Positions 52,622 through 61,165 of a stretch of DNA of 64,000 bases are shown here, one piece after another. The stretch spans positions 372,001 through 436,000 of the forward strand of contig JAFAFE010000005.1 of the NCBI GenBank assembly GCA_023423655.1. The letters run 5' to 3'. The notes below the pieces were generated by a model. The model was not told the origin of the DNA. It saw only the letters and a program-made list of their open reading frames with translations, and made no database searches. The DNA comes from Pseudomonadota bacterium (GTDB lineage: Bacteria; Pseudomonadota; Alphaproteobacteria; Sphingomonadales; Sphingomonadaceae). The translations under genes were made by a program, and so were the position numbers. How positions within the stretch are numbered: position 1 is the first letter of the stretch; the number at the start of each line of letters is the position of its first letter.

Positions 52622-54452
52622 GCCGCCAGTTCCTCAAGCATCGCCTTGATGCGGTCGGTTACCTTTTTGAGGTCCGCATCAATGTCTTCCAGCGGGCGGG
52701 GTGGTTCGAACACGTAGAATTGGCGGTTAAAGGGGATCTCATAACCGGTCTTGGTCTTGGCCGTGTCAATCCAGGCATCATCGGCATGGGGCAGGACTTC
52801 GCGGGCAAAATAGGCCTCGACATCTTCGTCCAACGGCACATTTTCGGTATCGCGCAGCGACGTATCCGGTTGCGGCTTGCCCTTGGCTTTGCCGTTCACA
52901 CCCAACACAATATTGCCATCCTCGTCGCGTTTCGGCCGTTCAACGGTAATAGTGCGGTATCCGAAACTTTTATTGGGAAGCAAACGCGAAAGCGGGGCGT
53001 ATTTGACCTTGCCGCCAGCGGGGGCATCAGGGCCTTTATCGCCATCCCAGACGATTTCCCGCGCAACTTCCTTGCCATCCGCATCCAGCACCGTGGCAAT
53101 CTGCGCTTCTTCCGCCCGGCCGAACAATTGCGTAATCTGCCGGATATGGTCGTCTCCCATTTCCTTGCGCTTGGAACCGAGCGATTTGCGCATCTTTTGC
53201 CAGAAGCTGGAACCGTCGACCAGTTGGACCTGCCCCTTGCGGTTGGCAGGCTTGCGGTTGGACACAATCCAGACATAAGTGGCGATGCCGGTATTATAGA
53301 ACATGTCCGTCGGCAGCGCGATGATGGCTTCGACCAGATCATTTTCCAGCAGATAGCGCCTGATCTCGCTTTCCCCGCTGCCCGCCCCGCCGGTGAACAG
53401 CGGCGATCCGTTGAGGACAATGCCGAAGCGGCAGCCCCCCTCGGTCGCGGGCCGCATCTTTGACAGCATGTGCATCAGGAATAGTAGCGACCCGTCCGAC
53501 ACGCGCGGCAGGCCGGGGCCGAACCGGCCGTTAAAGCCCTGTTGCTCATGCTCCTTGCGGACGTCTTTTTCGACCTTCTTCCACTCCACGCCAAAGGGCG
53601 GGTTGGCGAGCATATAGTCATAGGTTTGGCCGGGTGGCCATCATCAGATAGCGTGTTGCCAAAGGCGATGTTGGAAACATCCTGCCCCTTGATCAACATA
53701 TCCGCCTTGCAGATCGCGTAGGATTCCGGGTTCAACTCCTGCCCCGACATGGTCAGCCGTGCGGCGGGGTTAAGCTCTGCCAGATGCTCTTCCGCCGCGG
53801 ACAGCATCCCGCCCGTGCCTGCGGTGGGGTCATATATGGTCCGCACAACGCCGGGTTTGGACAGGACGTCATCATCTTCGACAAACATCAGATTGACCAT
53901 GAGGCGGATCACCTCACGCGGGGTGAAATGGTCGCCCGCGGTTTCGTTCGACACTTCTGCAAATTTGCGGATAAGCTCTTCGAACACATAGCCCATCTGG
54001 TTGTTCGTCACCTTATCCGGATGAAGGTCAATCCCGGCGAATTTTTCGGTGACAAGGAACAGCAATTTGGCGCGGGCCAGTTTATCGATCTGGTTATGGA
54101 ATTCGAATTTGTCGAAAATATCGCGCACTTCAGACGAAAAGCCCTGAACATAGGATATCAGGTTCGCCGCGATATGGTCCGGATCGCCCAGCAGCCTCTG
54201 TAGGTCCATCGGGGAGGTGTTATAGAAGTTGACGCCAGCTTTGCGCCGCAGGAACGGTTCGGGATTCAAGCCCGCTTTCGACCGTAGCTCATATTCCGCC
54301 AACACATCGGCCTTTGTGCTTTCCAGCACACAGTCGAGGCGACGCAACACGGTGAAAGGCAGAATGACCGAACCATAATCGGCCGGTTTATAATCACCGC
54401 GCAACAGGTCGGCGACCGACCAGATAAAGGCGGACAGACTAGTTTGGTTCAT
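52618..54452 (-). pseudogene. hsdM: type I methyltransferase subunit hsdM, frameshifted
   Basis: The gene reads correctly from MNQTSLSAFIWSVADLLRGD (ATG at 54452) through the SAM-binding motif DPTAGTGGML to AFGNTLSDDGH. It then goes out of frame and stops at 53475. The expected continuation (QTYDYMLANPPFGVEWKKVE, with catalytic motif NPPF) is in another frame that runs on to 52618. Adding one base near 53630-53636, where the minus strand reads CACCCGGCCAAACC, would restore a continuous protein of about 611 residues. Motif I and motif IV are therefore on separate reading frames. This is a genuine one-base deletion or a sequencing error; no long homopolymer is present. Confidence 0.85.
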
Positions 54453-54877
54453 AATGGCAACCCTTTCCCCTTACTAGCTGTTAAGCGTATCGCTCCCGCT
54501 TGCGCAAGCGAGGAGTATAGGCGCGGTCAACTTGTCGGGCATATCTCTTGTCACTTGGGCAAAAGCTATGGGACGCCCCGCCATTCTTCCACAGGTTCGA
54601 CCGCATTGGTACCGGGGACGCCTCTCAAGGCAGCGAACAGCGCAGAAAATTCCGGCTTGTCGCGAGCCCTGCGCACGGTGCGCGACGCGCTGCCCTGCAC
54701 GCGGCGCACAATCACCGGACGCGTTCAATCCGTTTTGATGCTCTTCTTTATTGCGCAGAATTTGCAAGTCCCCATCGCTGCGCGGAATTTTTAGAATAAA
54801 GGCATCGCGTCGCGCACCGATTTTGCCAAAAATCCGATGCAAATCTTGTTCTTGGTGGGACGGGCTGCTTTGTATAG
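54453..54877. other. gap between hsdM and tRNA-Tyr, no gene seen
   Basis: This stretch of about 425 bases must contain the promoter of the hsd operon. Short open frames on both strands have neither ribosome-binding sites nor recognisable products. No integrase gene or obvious attachment repeat is present. Confidence 0.4.
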
Positions 54878-54963
54878 TGGTGGACAGGGCTGGATTCGAA
54901 CCAGCGTACGGAAACCCGGGCAGATTTACAGTCTGCTGCCTTTAACCACTCGGCCACCTGTCC
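54878..54963 (-). tRNA. tRNA-Tyr (GTA anticodon)
   Basis: This is an 86-nt class II tRNA on the minus strand, beginning GGACAGGTGGCCGAGTGG. The anticodon stem is CAGA/TCTG with loop CTGTAAA, giving anticodon GTA. The T arm is GCTGGTTCGAATCCAGC, and the encoded 3' end is ACCA. Confidence 0.97.
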
Positions 54964-55092
54964 ATTGGCGCCGATATGCCGCTGATGCGGCTGGCGAAGG
55001 CGGCTCAATGGCGAAAGGAAGCTTGCCTGTCAAGGCAAGCACGTCCAAAAGACGCGCAATTTTTCATCCTGTTTGCAAGAAAGCCCGCCGCC

Positions 55093-55848
55093 ATGGCCAA
55101 AGGACGCCGCCCGCAACGTAATAAAAGTGGCCAGCCGAGCCAACAACCCCGCTTTTGGGGACGCCATGCCGTCGCCGCCGCGCTTGATAATCCGGAGCGG
55201 CGCGTGCGTAAAATCTGGGCAACGCGCGAAACCGCTGCGATCTTCGAAATTCCGTCCGACATTCCGGTCAATTTCTGTGATGCGGGCGATATGGGCCGGA
55301 TGGTGCCGGGCGATGCGCCGCATCAGGGCATTGTCGCGGAGGTCGATCCGCTCGAACATATTCTGCTCGCCGAATTGCTCGACCAGAATATGGATAACCA
55401 GCGCCCGCTGATCGTCCTCGATCAGGTCACCGACCCGCATAATATCGGCGCGATCCTGCGGTCGGCGGCGGCTTTTGATGCCATCGGCATTGTCACGCAA
55501 GACCGCCACAGCCCCGCCGAATCGGGCACGATTGCGCGCGCGGCGGCTGGCGCACTCGAAATTGTGCCTTGGGTACGTGTCGTTAATCTGGCGCGCGCGC
55601 TGGAAGAGATTGAAGATGCAGGATTTTGGCGCATCGGGCTGGATGGCGAAGCAGAGCGCACGCTTGCCGAAACCATCGGCACCAGCCGCGTCTGCCTTGT
55701 GCTGGGCGCAGAGGGCGAAGGGATGCGCCGCAACACCATCGAACATTGCGACATTATCGCCAAATTGCCGATCAATGAAGCAATGGAAAGCCTCAACGTG
55801 TCCAATGCCGCCGCGATCGCACTCTATGCGGTTGCCACCGCCAAATAA
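55093..55848 (+). CDS. rlmB: 23S rRNA guanosine-2'-O-methyltransferase, TrmH/RlmB family
   Basis: This 251-residue SPOUT methyltransferase begins at MAKGRRPQRNKSGQPSQQPR (ATG at 55093). An N-terminal substrate-binding part (FWGRHAVAAALDNPERRVRK) is followed by the trefoil-knot motifs DQVTDPHNIGAILRSAAAFD, LVLGAEGEGMRRNTIEHCD and LPINEAMESLNVSNAAAIAL. RlmB methylates G2251 in 23S rRNA in E. coli; TrmH-like alternatives cannot be excluded by eye. The frame extends further upstream, but those residues are unlike the family. Confidence 0.9.
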   Translation: MAKGRRPQRNKSGQPSQQPRFWGRHAVAAALDNPERRVRKIWATRETAAIFEIPSDIPVNFCDAGDMGRMVPGDAPHQGIVAEVDPLEHILLAELLDQNMDNQRPLIVLDQVTDPHNIGAILRSAAAFDAIGIVTQDRHSPAESGTIARAAAGALEIVPWVRVVNLARALEEIEDAGFWRIGLDGEAERTLAETIGTSRVCLVLGAEGEGMRRNTIEHCDIIAKLPINEAMESLNVSNAAAIALYAVATAK

Positions 55849-55913
55849 TCTGGCACATTGAGCTTGGGGCCGGACTCGGCGCGTCGTTCATTCACGAAAA
55901 GGGGCATTAATCC

Positions 55914-56759
55914 ATGCACATATCCAACCCGGCCAAGCTTGCGGTTACGCTCGTCCTGCCGCTCCTCCTTGCCGCATGCTTCTTCATTCCCGGCAAGTTC
56001 GCATCGTCGATGGAGGTCACCAAGGACGGCAAGTTCAGCTTTGCCTATAAGGGCGAAATTGTCGCTATTTCGGGCGACAAACCGACCGGTGGATTGACGG
56101 ACAAGGCCGACGAAACATTCGAAGCAAGCTGCGTTACCGAAGATGTCGCGCCGCGTGACTGCACGGCCACGGAAGTCGCCGAGCAGCGCAAGGAATGGAA
56201 CGCAGGCGCGGCCGATCGCGCCAAAGCCAAGGCGGACGAGGCGCGGGACAAGGGCGAAGCGATGGTCGCGATGATGGGCTTTAACCCCAATGACCCGAAA
56301 ACGATTGAGGCCTTCACCGCCAAATTGCTGAAGCAGAAAGGCTGGCGCAGCGTCGTCCACAAAGGCGACGGCGTGTTCGAGGTCGATTATGCGATCAGCG
56401 GCACGCTGGACCGTGATTTTGTCTTTCCGCTGATCCCCGATGTCGCCTTGTCGCCCCCGATGGTGGTTGCGCGGGTGCGCAATGACAATAGCGTTAGCGT
56501 CGAAGCGCCGGGCTTTGGCAATAAGGATATAGACGGCAGGTCGATGATGGGCGCGGGTGCGCCCGGTGGCCTAGGTGCAGGCGCGCAAGGCAAGACCGAT
56601 GGCAGCTTCACGCTCACCACCAATGGGGAAATCCTCACCAATAATACCGATAATGGTCCGTCGGCAGATGCAGCCAAGCCGGGATGGCGCAGCATGAAAT
56701 GGGCCGTGAACCCGCAGTCTAAAAAGGCACCGGAAGCGTTGATCCGCTTCGGGCGGTGA
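55914..56759 (+). CDS. hypothetical lipoprotein, 281 aa
   Basis: I do not recognise this protein. It has a lipoprotein signal, MHISNPAKLAVTLVLPLLLA followed by lipobox Cys22. The mature part has strands (SSMEVTKDGKFSFAYKGEIV), a charged helix (RAKAKADEARDKGEAM), and a region ending in a glycine-rich loop (MMGAGAPGGLGAGAQGKTDG). The final part, SFTLTTNGEILTNNTDNGPS, resembles the first strands, which suggests a beta-rich fold of two related halves. It should sit in the periplasm attached to a membrane. It is 65 bases after rlmB and ends before a repeat and a terminator. Confidence 0.75.
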   Translation: MHISNPAKLAVTLVLPLLLAACFFIPGKFASSMEVTKDGKFSFAYKGEIVAISGDKPTGGLTDKADETFEASCVTEDVAPRDCTATEVAEQRKEWNAGAADRAKAKADEARDKGEAMVAMMGFNPNDPKTIEAFTAKLLKQKGWRSVVHKGDGVFEVDYAISGTLDRDFVFPLIPDVALSPPMVVARVRNDNSVSVEAPGFGNKDIDGRSMMGAGAPGGLGAGAQGKTDGSFTLTTNGEILTNNTDNGPSADAAKPGWRSMKWAVNPQSKKAPEALIRFGR

Positions 56760-56780
56760 GGGCCGGTTCAGGCTGAGGGG

Positions 56781-56808
56781 CGTCCTTCGACAGGCTCAGG
56801 ACTAGCGG
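56781..56808. repeat. short intergenic repeat (CCTTCGACAGGCTCAGGA type)
   Basis: CGTCCTTCGACAGGCTCAGG at 56781-56800, followed by ACTAGCGG, matches the copies near 63683 and 63739. The core is an imperfect palindrome (TCCT...AGGA). Such elements are frequent between genes in sphingomonads. Confidence 0.75.
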
Positions 56809-56871
56809 GTTTTACGGATAGGATCATCGGTCTTTTGGCCGAACACATGATCAAATAAACCCATATCAAAC

Positions 56872-56905
56872 AAAAGCCGCGCCCGATCATTGGCGCGGCT
56901 TTTTT
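56872..56905. terminator. bidirectional terminator between lipoprotein and ferredoxin genes
   Basis: AGCCGCGCC (56875-56883) pairs with GGCGCGGCT (56892-56900) around an 8-base loop. A runs precede it and T runs follow it, so it can serve both convergent genes. Confidence 0.85.
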
Positions 56906-56949
56906 CATTATGGAGGGCGCGCGTCTCATGCCGGAACGCGGCCCCGCGC

Positions 56950-57267
56950 TTAATCTTCTTCCGCGATGACCACGCGCATCCCGTCAAGCGCATCGGTCAT
57001 TTCAAGCTGGCACGACAGGCGCGAACGGCCGTCGCGATGGCTTGAACTGTCAAGCAAATCATCTTCATCGGGGCTGGTCGCGGGCAATTTTCCGGCCCAA
57101 TCGCCGTCAATATGGACATGGCAGGTCGCGCACGAACAACATCCGCCGCACAGCGCAAGAATTTCGTCGAAGCCGTTGTCGCGGATATTTTCCATGACAC
57201 TCAAACCGGTCTTGGCCTCGACCGGATGTTCGGTGCCATCGCGCGTGACGATTATCAGCTTCGGCAT
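56950..57267 (-). CDS. 2Fe-2S ferredoxin
   Basis: This 105-residue adrenodoxin-type ferredoxin is a soluble electron carrier. The cluster cysteines are visible in LALCGGCCSCATCHVHIDGD and in the later RLSCQLEMTDALDGM. The sequence starts MPKLIIVTRDGTEHPVEAKT at 57267. Such ferredoxins serve cytochromes P450 or cluster assembly; no P450 or ferredoxin reductase gene is adjacent, so the partner is unknown. Confidence 0.95.
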   Translation of the reverse strand: MPKLIIVTRDGTEHPVEAKTGLSVMENIRDNGFDEILALCGGCCSCATCHVHIDGDWAGKLPATSPDEDDLLDSSSHRDGRSRLSCQLEMTDALDGMRVVIAEED

Positions 57268-57385
57268 TGCACAATATTCCTTTTCTTCAATAACCCGAGT
57301 AAAATACGCGGCGGGATATGTCTTGCTGTCCGGACGAAATCAAGGCCTACATCGGAAAAGCGTCAGCGATGAGGACAAGTAAAAT

Positions 57386-58006
57386 ATGGGACTGAGCAAC
57401 GAAAAGTTGCGCGCGGGGCTGGATGCCCTTGCCGAAATCGAGCCGCGCATCGCCTATGCGCTTGAAGTTGCGGGCTATCCCGAAACGCGGCGGCGCGACA
57501 AAGGTTATGCCACTTTGCTGCGCACCATTGTCGGGCAACAGGTGAGCGTCCATGCTGCGGCATCGGTATGGCGCAAGCTGGAAGCGACATTGGGCGAAGG
57601 CTGCGCGCCCGCTAGCCTGCTCGCAGCCGACGGGGACATGCTGCGCGGGTGCGGCCTGTCGCGCCAGAAACAAGGCTATGCGCGCAGTCTGGCCGAACTG
57701 GTCGAAAGCGGCGCGCTCGATTTTGCCGCGCTCCCGTCCGATGACGAGGAGGCGATTGCGATGCTCACCCGCGTCAAGGGAATCGGGCGCTGGTCGGCGG
57801 AAATTTATTTGCTGTTTGCCGAAGCCCGCGCCGACATCTGGCCGGCTGGCGACCTCGCGGTGCAGGAGGCGGTCAAGCGCATCATGGGCTTATCCGTGCG
57901 CCCTTCCGAAAAAGAAACCCGCGCCATTGGCGAAAACTGGCGCCCGCATCGCGGGGCCGCAGCAATCTTTGCCTGGCACAGCTATAATATTGATGCGCTA
58001 GGGTAA
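57386..58006 (+). CDS. DNA-3-methyladenine glycosylase II (AlkA-like, HhH-GPD)
   Basis: This 206-residue base-excision repair enzyme removes alkylated bases. The helix-hairpin-helix motif is LTRVKGIGRWSAEIYLLFA, and the catalytic aspartate lies in DIWPAGDLAVQEAVKRIMG. An N-terminal part (GYATLLRTIVGQQVSVHAAA) matches the family. It is shorter than E. coli AlkA because the N-terminal TBP-like domain is missing, as in Mag1-type enzymes. It is divergent from the ferredoxin gene. Confidence 0.93.
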   Translation: MGLSNEKLRAGLDALAEIEPRIAYALEVAGYPETRRRDKGYATLLRTIVGQQVSVHAAASVWRKLEATLGEGCAPASLLAADGDMLRGCGLSRQKQGYARSLAELVESGALDFAALPSDDEEAIAMLTRVKGIGRWSAEIYLLFAEARADIWPAGDLAVQEAVKRIMGLSVRPSEKETRAIGENWRPHRGAAAIFAWHSYNIDALG

Positions 58007-58041
58007 CGGCGCGCCAGACCTAAGCCCGCTGGCACGGATGC

Positions 58042-58590
58042 TTACGCTGATTCTGGCACGGATTCTGGCACCTGCTGCAATTCAGGGTTGAGGCTCTTGA
58101 CCTCTTCCAGAAAACTGCGCGGCTTTTTGAAAAATTTGCTCTGGCGGTTGACCTTGAGGCCCAATATTTCCGCCGCTTCCATCACGAAATGGATACAGTT
58201 GCGACGGTTTAGATTATAATTTTTCTGCGGATGCGCGGCCCATTGTTCGATGAATGTCATCAACTTGGCGTAATCCGCATCGCTCACCGTCAGCGAAAAA
58301 CGCACATCGCTCGACTTGATATATTTGGGCGTCGCCTTGTCCATCTTGCCGTTAACCGAACCGAACAGGATCGCAGGCGAAACAGCGGACGCGGTAAATC
58401 CGTAATTATCATCGACCGCAGCGCCAGTCGCTTCGATTGTGCCCTTGGTGGTGAAAAAGGCGTGGGGGAAGCTATCGCCAAGTTCGTGACTGTAGAAGGT
58501 CACCTCGACTTCGGCAAAGGCCGAATCAGACCCAAACAACAGCGCCAGCGCCAAAAATATGCGTAATCCCGCCAGCCTTACCCCGAACAT
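58042..58590 (-). CDS. hypothetical secreted protein, 182 aa
   Basis: I do not recognise this protein for certain. The ATG at 58590 gives a signal peptide (MFGVRLAGLRIFLALALLFG, ending SAFAE), while longer frames upstream lack one. The mature part has VTFYSHELGDSFPHAFFTTK near its start and RRNCIHFVMEAAEILGLKVN later. A histidine followed by an N-C-x-H-F segment recalls NlpC/P60-like or PPPDE-like thiol peptidases and transferases, but the match is only suggestive. It is divergent from the SDR gene (94 bases). Confidence 0.7.
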   Translation of the reverse strand: MFGVRLAGLRIFLALALLFGSDSAFAEVEVTFYSHELGDSFPHAFFTTKGTIEATGAAVDDNYGFTASAVSPAILFGSVNGKMDKATPKYIKSSDVRFSLTVSDADYAKLMTFIEQWAAHPQKNYNLNRRNCIHFVMEAAEILGLKVNRQSKFFKKPRSFLEEVKSLNPELQQVPESVPESA

Positions 58591-58684
58591 ATCCACCCTA
58601 TTTTCACTTGTGTAAGTAATTTGCTTGACGCCCGCAAAAAATTCGCGACGGTGGCGACAAAATCGAGGAGAGAGAGATAAAGCG

Positions 58685-59488
58685 ATGAGCAACGCACGCA
58701 AGGCTATTTTCATTACCGGTGGCGGATCGGGGATCGGGCGCGCGGTGGCCATCCATTTTGCCAATCAGGGCTGGTTTGTCGGTCTCGCCGATGTGAACGA
58801 AGCCGGATTGGGCGAAACCGCCGCCCTTCTTCCTAAAGGGCAAAGCTCGACGCATCGCATGGATGTGACCGACCGCACGCAATGGCGCGCCGCGCTGGAA
58901 CGCTTTTCGGCAGCAAGCGGCGGGCGGATGGATGTGTTGTTCAACAATGCGGGCGTCGGCTATGGCGGCCATTTTCCGGAGCTTGAACCCGAACGCGCCG
59001 AGCGCATGATCGCGATTAATTTCACCGGCGTGATGAACGGCATTTATGAAGCCCTGCCCTTGCTCAAGGCGACGCCGGGAAGCGCCATCCTCAACACCTG
59101 TTCGGCGGCGGGCATTTATGGCGCGGCGGGCCTCAGCGTCTATTCCGCGACCAAATTTGCGGTGCGCGGGCTGACCGAAGCCCTCGATATCGAATTCCAG
59201 GATTATGGCATCAAGGTACGCACCATCATGCCGAGCTTTATCGACACGCCGCTGCTGAACGAAACCGTCCCCGGTTCCAATGAAACCTCGCGCGAACGGG
59301 TGCGTGCGGCTGGCCTTGAATTCACGCCGGTCGAAACTGTTGCCCAGACCGCTTGGGATGCGGTGCATGGCAAGAAGGTCCATTATATCGTTGGCAAAAC
59401 CGCCAAAAAACTGGCCTTTGCTGCCAAATGGATGCCCGGCCAAATCCGCAAGATGCGCGGCAAGATGGAAGCGAGCAGCCGACGCTAA
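58685..59488 (+). CDS. short-chain dehydrogenase/reductase (SDR)
   Basis: From the ATG at 58685 (MSNARKAIFITGGGSGIGRA) this is a 267-residue classical SDR that oxidises or reduces a carbonyl or hydroxyl group with NAD(P)H. It has the TGGGSGIG cofactor motif, NNAGVGYGGHFPELEPERAE, and the active-site YSATKFAVRG (Tyr and Lys). A GAGGAGAGAG site lies upstream. An aspartate after strand 2 (VGLADVNEAGL) favours NAD(H). The substrate is unknown. Confidence 0.92.
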   Translation: MSNARKAIFITGGGSGIGRAVAIHFANQGWFVGLADVNEAGLGETAALLPKGQSSTHRMDVTDRTQWRAALERFSAASGGRMDVLFNNAGVGYGGHFPELEPERAERMIAINFTGVMNGIYEALPLLKATPGSAILNTCSAAGIYGAAGLSVYSATKFAVRGLTEALDIEFQDYGIKVRTIMPSFIDTPLLNETVPGSNETSRERVRAAGLEFTPVETVAQTAWDAVHGKKVHYIVGKTAKKLAFAAKWMPGQIRKMRGKMEASSRR

Positions 59489-59513
59489 CCCGCTTCCTTT
59501 TTCCGGAACAGTC

Positions 59514-59801
59514 TTACAATAAGCGTTCAATGGCCTTGGCAAGCGTGACGTCGCGTTCGGATAGGCCATTGGCGTCGTGCGTCGTCAGCAGGATTTCGAC
59601 GCGGTTATACACATTGGTCCATTCGGGGTGATGGTCATGCTTTTCGGCGAGCATCGCAACCGCGCTCATAAACGAAAAGGCTTCGACGAAATCGTCAAAT
59701 TCCAATCCCAGCACAATCGCGTCGCGTTCGCTGTCATATTCCCAGTCGCCATGTTCGCCCAAGAAAACAAGGCGTTCGGCTTCGGATAATTTCTTGACCA
59801 T
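59514..59801 (-). CDS. phhB: 4a-hydroxytetrahydrobiopterin dehydratase
   Basis: This 95-residue pterin-4a-carbinolamine dehydratase has the conserved HDHHPEWTNVYNRVEILLTT motif with the three active histidines, preceded by FVEAFSFMSAVAMLAEKH. It recycles the pterin cofactor of aromatic amino acid hydroxylases. No hydroxylase gene is in the window. It is divergent from ccmA by 52 bases. Confidence 0.93.
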   Translation of the reverse strand: MVKKLSEAERLVFLGEHGDWEYDSERDAIVLGLEFDDFVEAFSFMSAVAMLAEKHDHHPEWTNVYNRVEILLTTHDANGLSERDVTLAKAIERLL

Positions 59802-59853
59802 GTGACACTCTCCCTAGCTGGCATTTGCGCGTTCGAGAGCCTATGGGACAGGC

Positions 59854-60477
59854 ATGGAGCCGGGTCAATCGCCACACTATCTGAAGCTGCAAAAGGTCGC
59901 GTGCGTGCGCGGCGGGCGGATGCTTTTTCGCGGGCTGGACCTCGCCCTCGGCGCGGGCGATGCGGCATTGCTGACCGGTCCCAATGGCGTCGGCAAGTCG
60001 AGCCTGTTGCGGCTGTGCGCAGGGTTGCTCCAGCCTTTTTCAGGGACTGCCACGCGCCTTGCCGCCCTGTCGCTGGCGGATGAAAATCTCGCGCTCGACC
60101 GTGAGGCAAGCCTGCGCAACGCGCTCGGCTTTTGGGCGAAGATCGACGGGCAGGCGATGGCAGCGGTCGATGCAGCATTAGAAGCCATGGCATTGCGCGC
60201 ACTGTCCGATATTCCTGTGCGGATGCTCTCCACCGGCCAGCGCAAGCGGGCAGGTCTGGCGCGCACATTGGCAAGCGGCGCGCGCCTTTGGCTGCTCGAC
60301 GAGCCTGCCAACGGGCTTGATACCGACAGTATCGCGCGGCTTGAGCGCGCGATTGCCGATCATCGCGCGCAAGGCGGCGCGGTGCTGGTCGCCTCGCATC
60401 TACCGCTCGCTATGACGGGGGCGCAAAGCATCGTGCTTATGCCTTTTGTGGATGAGAACGCGGAGGAGACCGCCTGA
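59854..60477 (+). CDS. ccmA: heme exporter ATP-binding protein
   Basis: This 207-residue ABC ATPase of cytochrome c maturation system I has Walker A LTGPNGVGKSSLLRLCAGLL, signature LSTGQRKRAGLAR and Walker B LWLLDEPANGLD. The short length and this order of motifs are typical of CcmA. The stop overlaps the ccmB start (TGATG). It supports maturation of c-type cytochromes such as the one at 40285-40683. The ccmC and later genes are not adjacent here. Confidence 0.95.
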   Translation: MEPGQSPHYLKLQKVACVRGGRMLFRGLDLALGAGDAALLTGPNGVGKSSLLRLCAGLLQPFSGTATRLAALSLADENLALDREASLRNALGFWAKIDGQAMAAVDAALEAMALRALSDIPVRMLSTGQRKRAGLARTLASGARLWLLDEPANGLDTDSIARLERAIADHRAQGGAVLVASHLPLAMTGAQSIVLMPFVDENAEETA

Positions 60478-61136
60478 TGAGCGCCTTCCTCACCCTCGTC
60501 TTCGCCCTTATCCGCCGCGACCTGTTGCGCAGCGCAACCAGCGGCAGCCTCTGGCTTCCGGTCATCTTCTTCCTGCTGGTCGCAACGCTTTATCCGTTTG
60601 CCGTCGGCCCCGATCCCGAAATGCTCGCACGCACCGGCGGCGGGATGCTGTGGGTCGCGGCACTTTTGGCCGCGCTTCTTCCCGTCGACCGGCTTTTCCT
60701 GGCCGACAAGGAAGCGGGCGTGCTCGACCAACTCGCGGTGCGCGGGGTGAGCGACGAAATTGTCGTCCTCGCCAAACTCGTCGCACATTGGCTGGGCTTT
60801 GCTATACCGTTGCTCATCGCCTGTTTTCCGGCCTCGGCGCTACTCAACCTGTCGGGGGAAAGCTTGGCGCTGCTCCTCACCGGGCTCCTCATCGGCTCGC
60901 CCGCTTTGGCAGCCCTCGCCGTCATGGTCGCCGCACTCACTACAGGATTGCGCGGGGCTGGCGCGATCGGCGGCCTCCTCCTCCTCCCCCTCGCCGTCCC
61001 CATCCTGATTTTTGGTGCGGCCATGTTAGGCAGCGAAAGCGGCGCGGCAATCAAATTTCTGGCCGCAAGTTCGCTCTTCCTCACCGCCATCTGCCCTTTC
61101 GCAGCAGGCGCGGCATTGCGAGGCGCGCGCGCCTAA
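60477..61136 (+). CDS. ccmB: heme exporter membrane protein
   Basis: This 219-residue CcmB has six hydrophobic segments starting LWLPVIFFLLVATLYPFAVG. It has the family patterns DRLFLADKEAGVLDQL and VVLAKLVAHWLGFAIPLLI. It forms the membrane part of the CcmAB ATPase complex that releases holo-CcmE. It is translationally coupled to ccmA. Confidence 0.95.
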   Translation: MSAFLTLVFALIRRDLLRSATSGSLWLPVIFFLLVATLYPFAVGPDPEMLARTGGGMLWVAALLAALLPVDRLFLADKEAGVLDQLAVRGVSDEIVVLAKLVAHWLGFAIPLLIACFPASALLNLSGESLALLLTGLLIGSPALAALAVMVAALTTGLRGAGAIGGLLLLPLAVPILIFGAAMLGSESGAAIKFLAASSLFLTAICPFAAGAALRGARA

Positions 61137-61165
61137 CACCTACGCCTATTTCGGGGACACAGGCC

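Noticed and set aside
52618..53613. The downstream part of hsdM as an independent gene starting MLANPPFGVEW
   Set aside because: It would begin at the catalytic motif without a SAM-binding region and without a good ribosome-binding site. A frameshifted single gene explains both parts.
54444..54842. Short open frames on both strands upstream of hsdM
   Set aside because: They lack starts with ribosome-binding sites and have arginine/alanine-rich random composition; the region is better read as promoter DNA.
56802..56867. Mini-protein MGLFDHVFGQKTDDPIRKTR on the minus strand
   Set aside because: It has only 20 codons, overlaps a repeat and a terminator, and has no ribosome-binding site or known relative.
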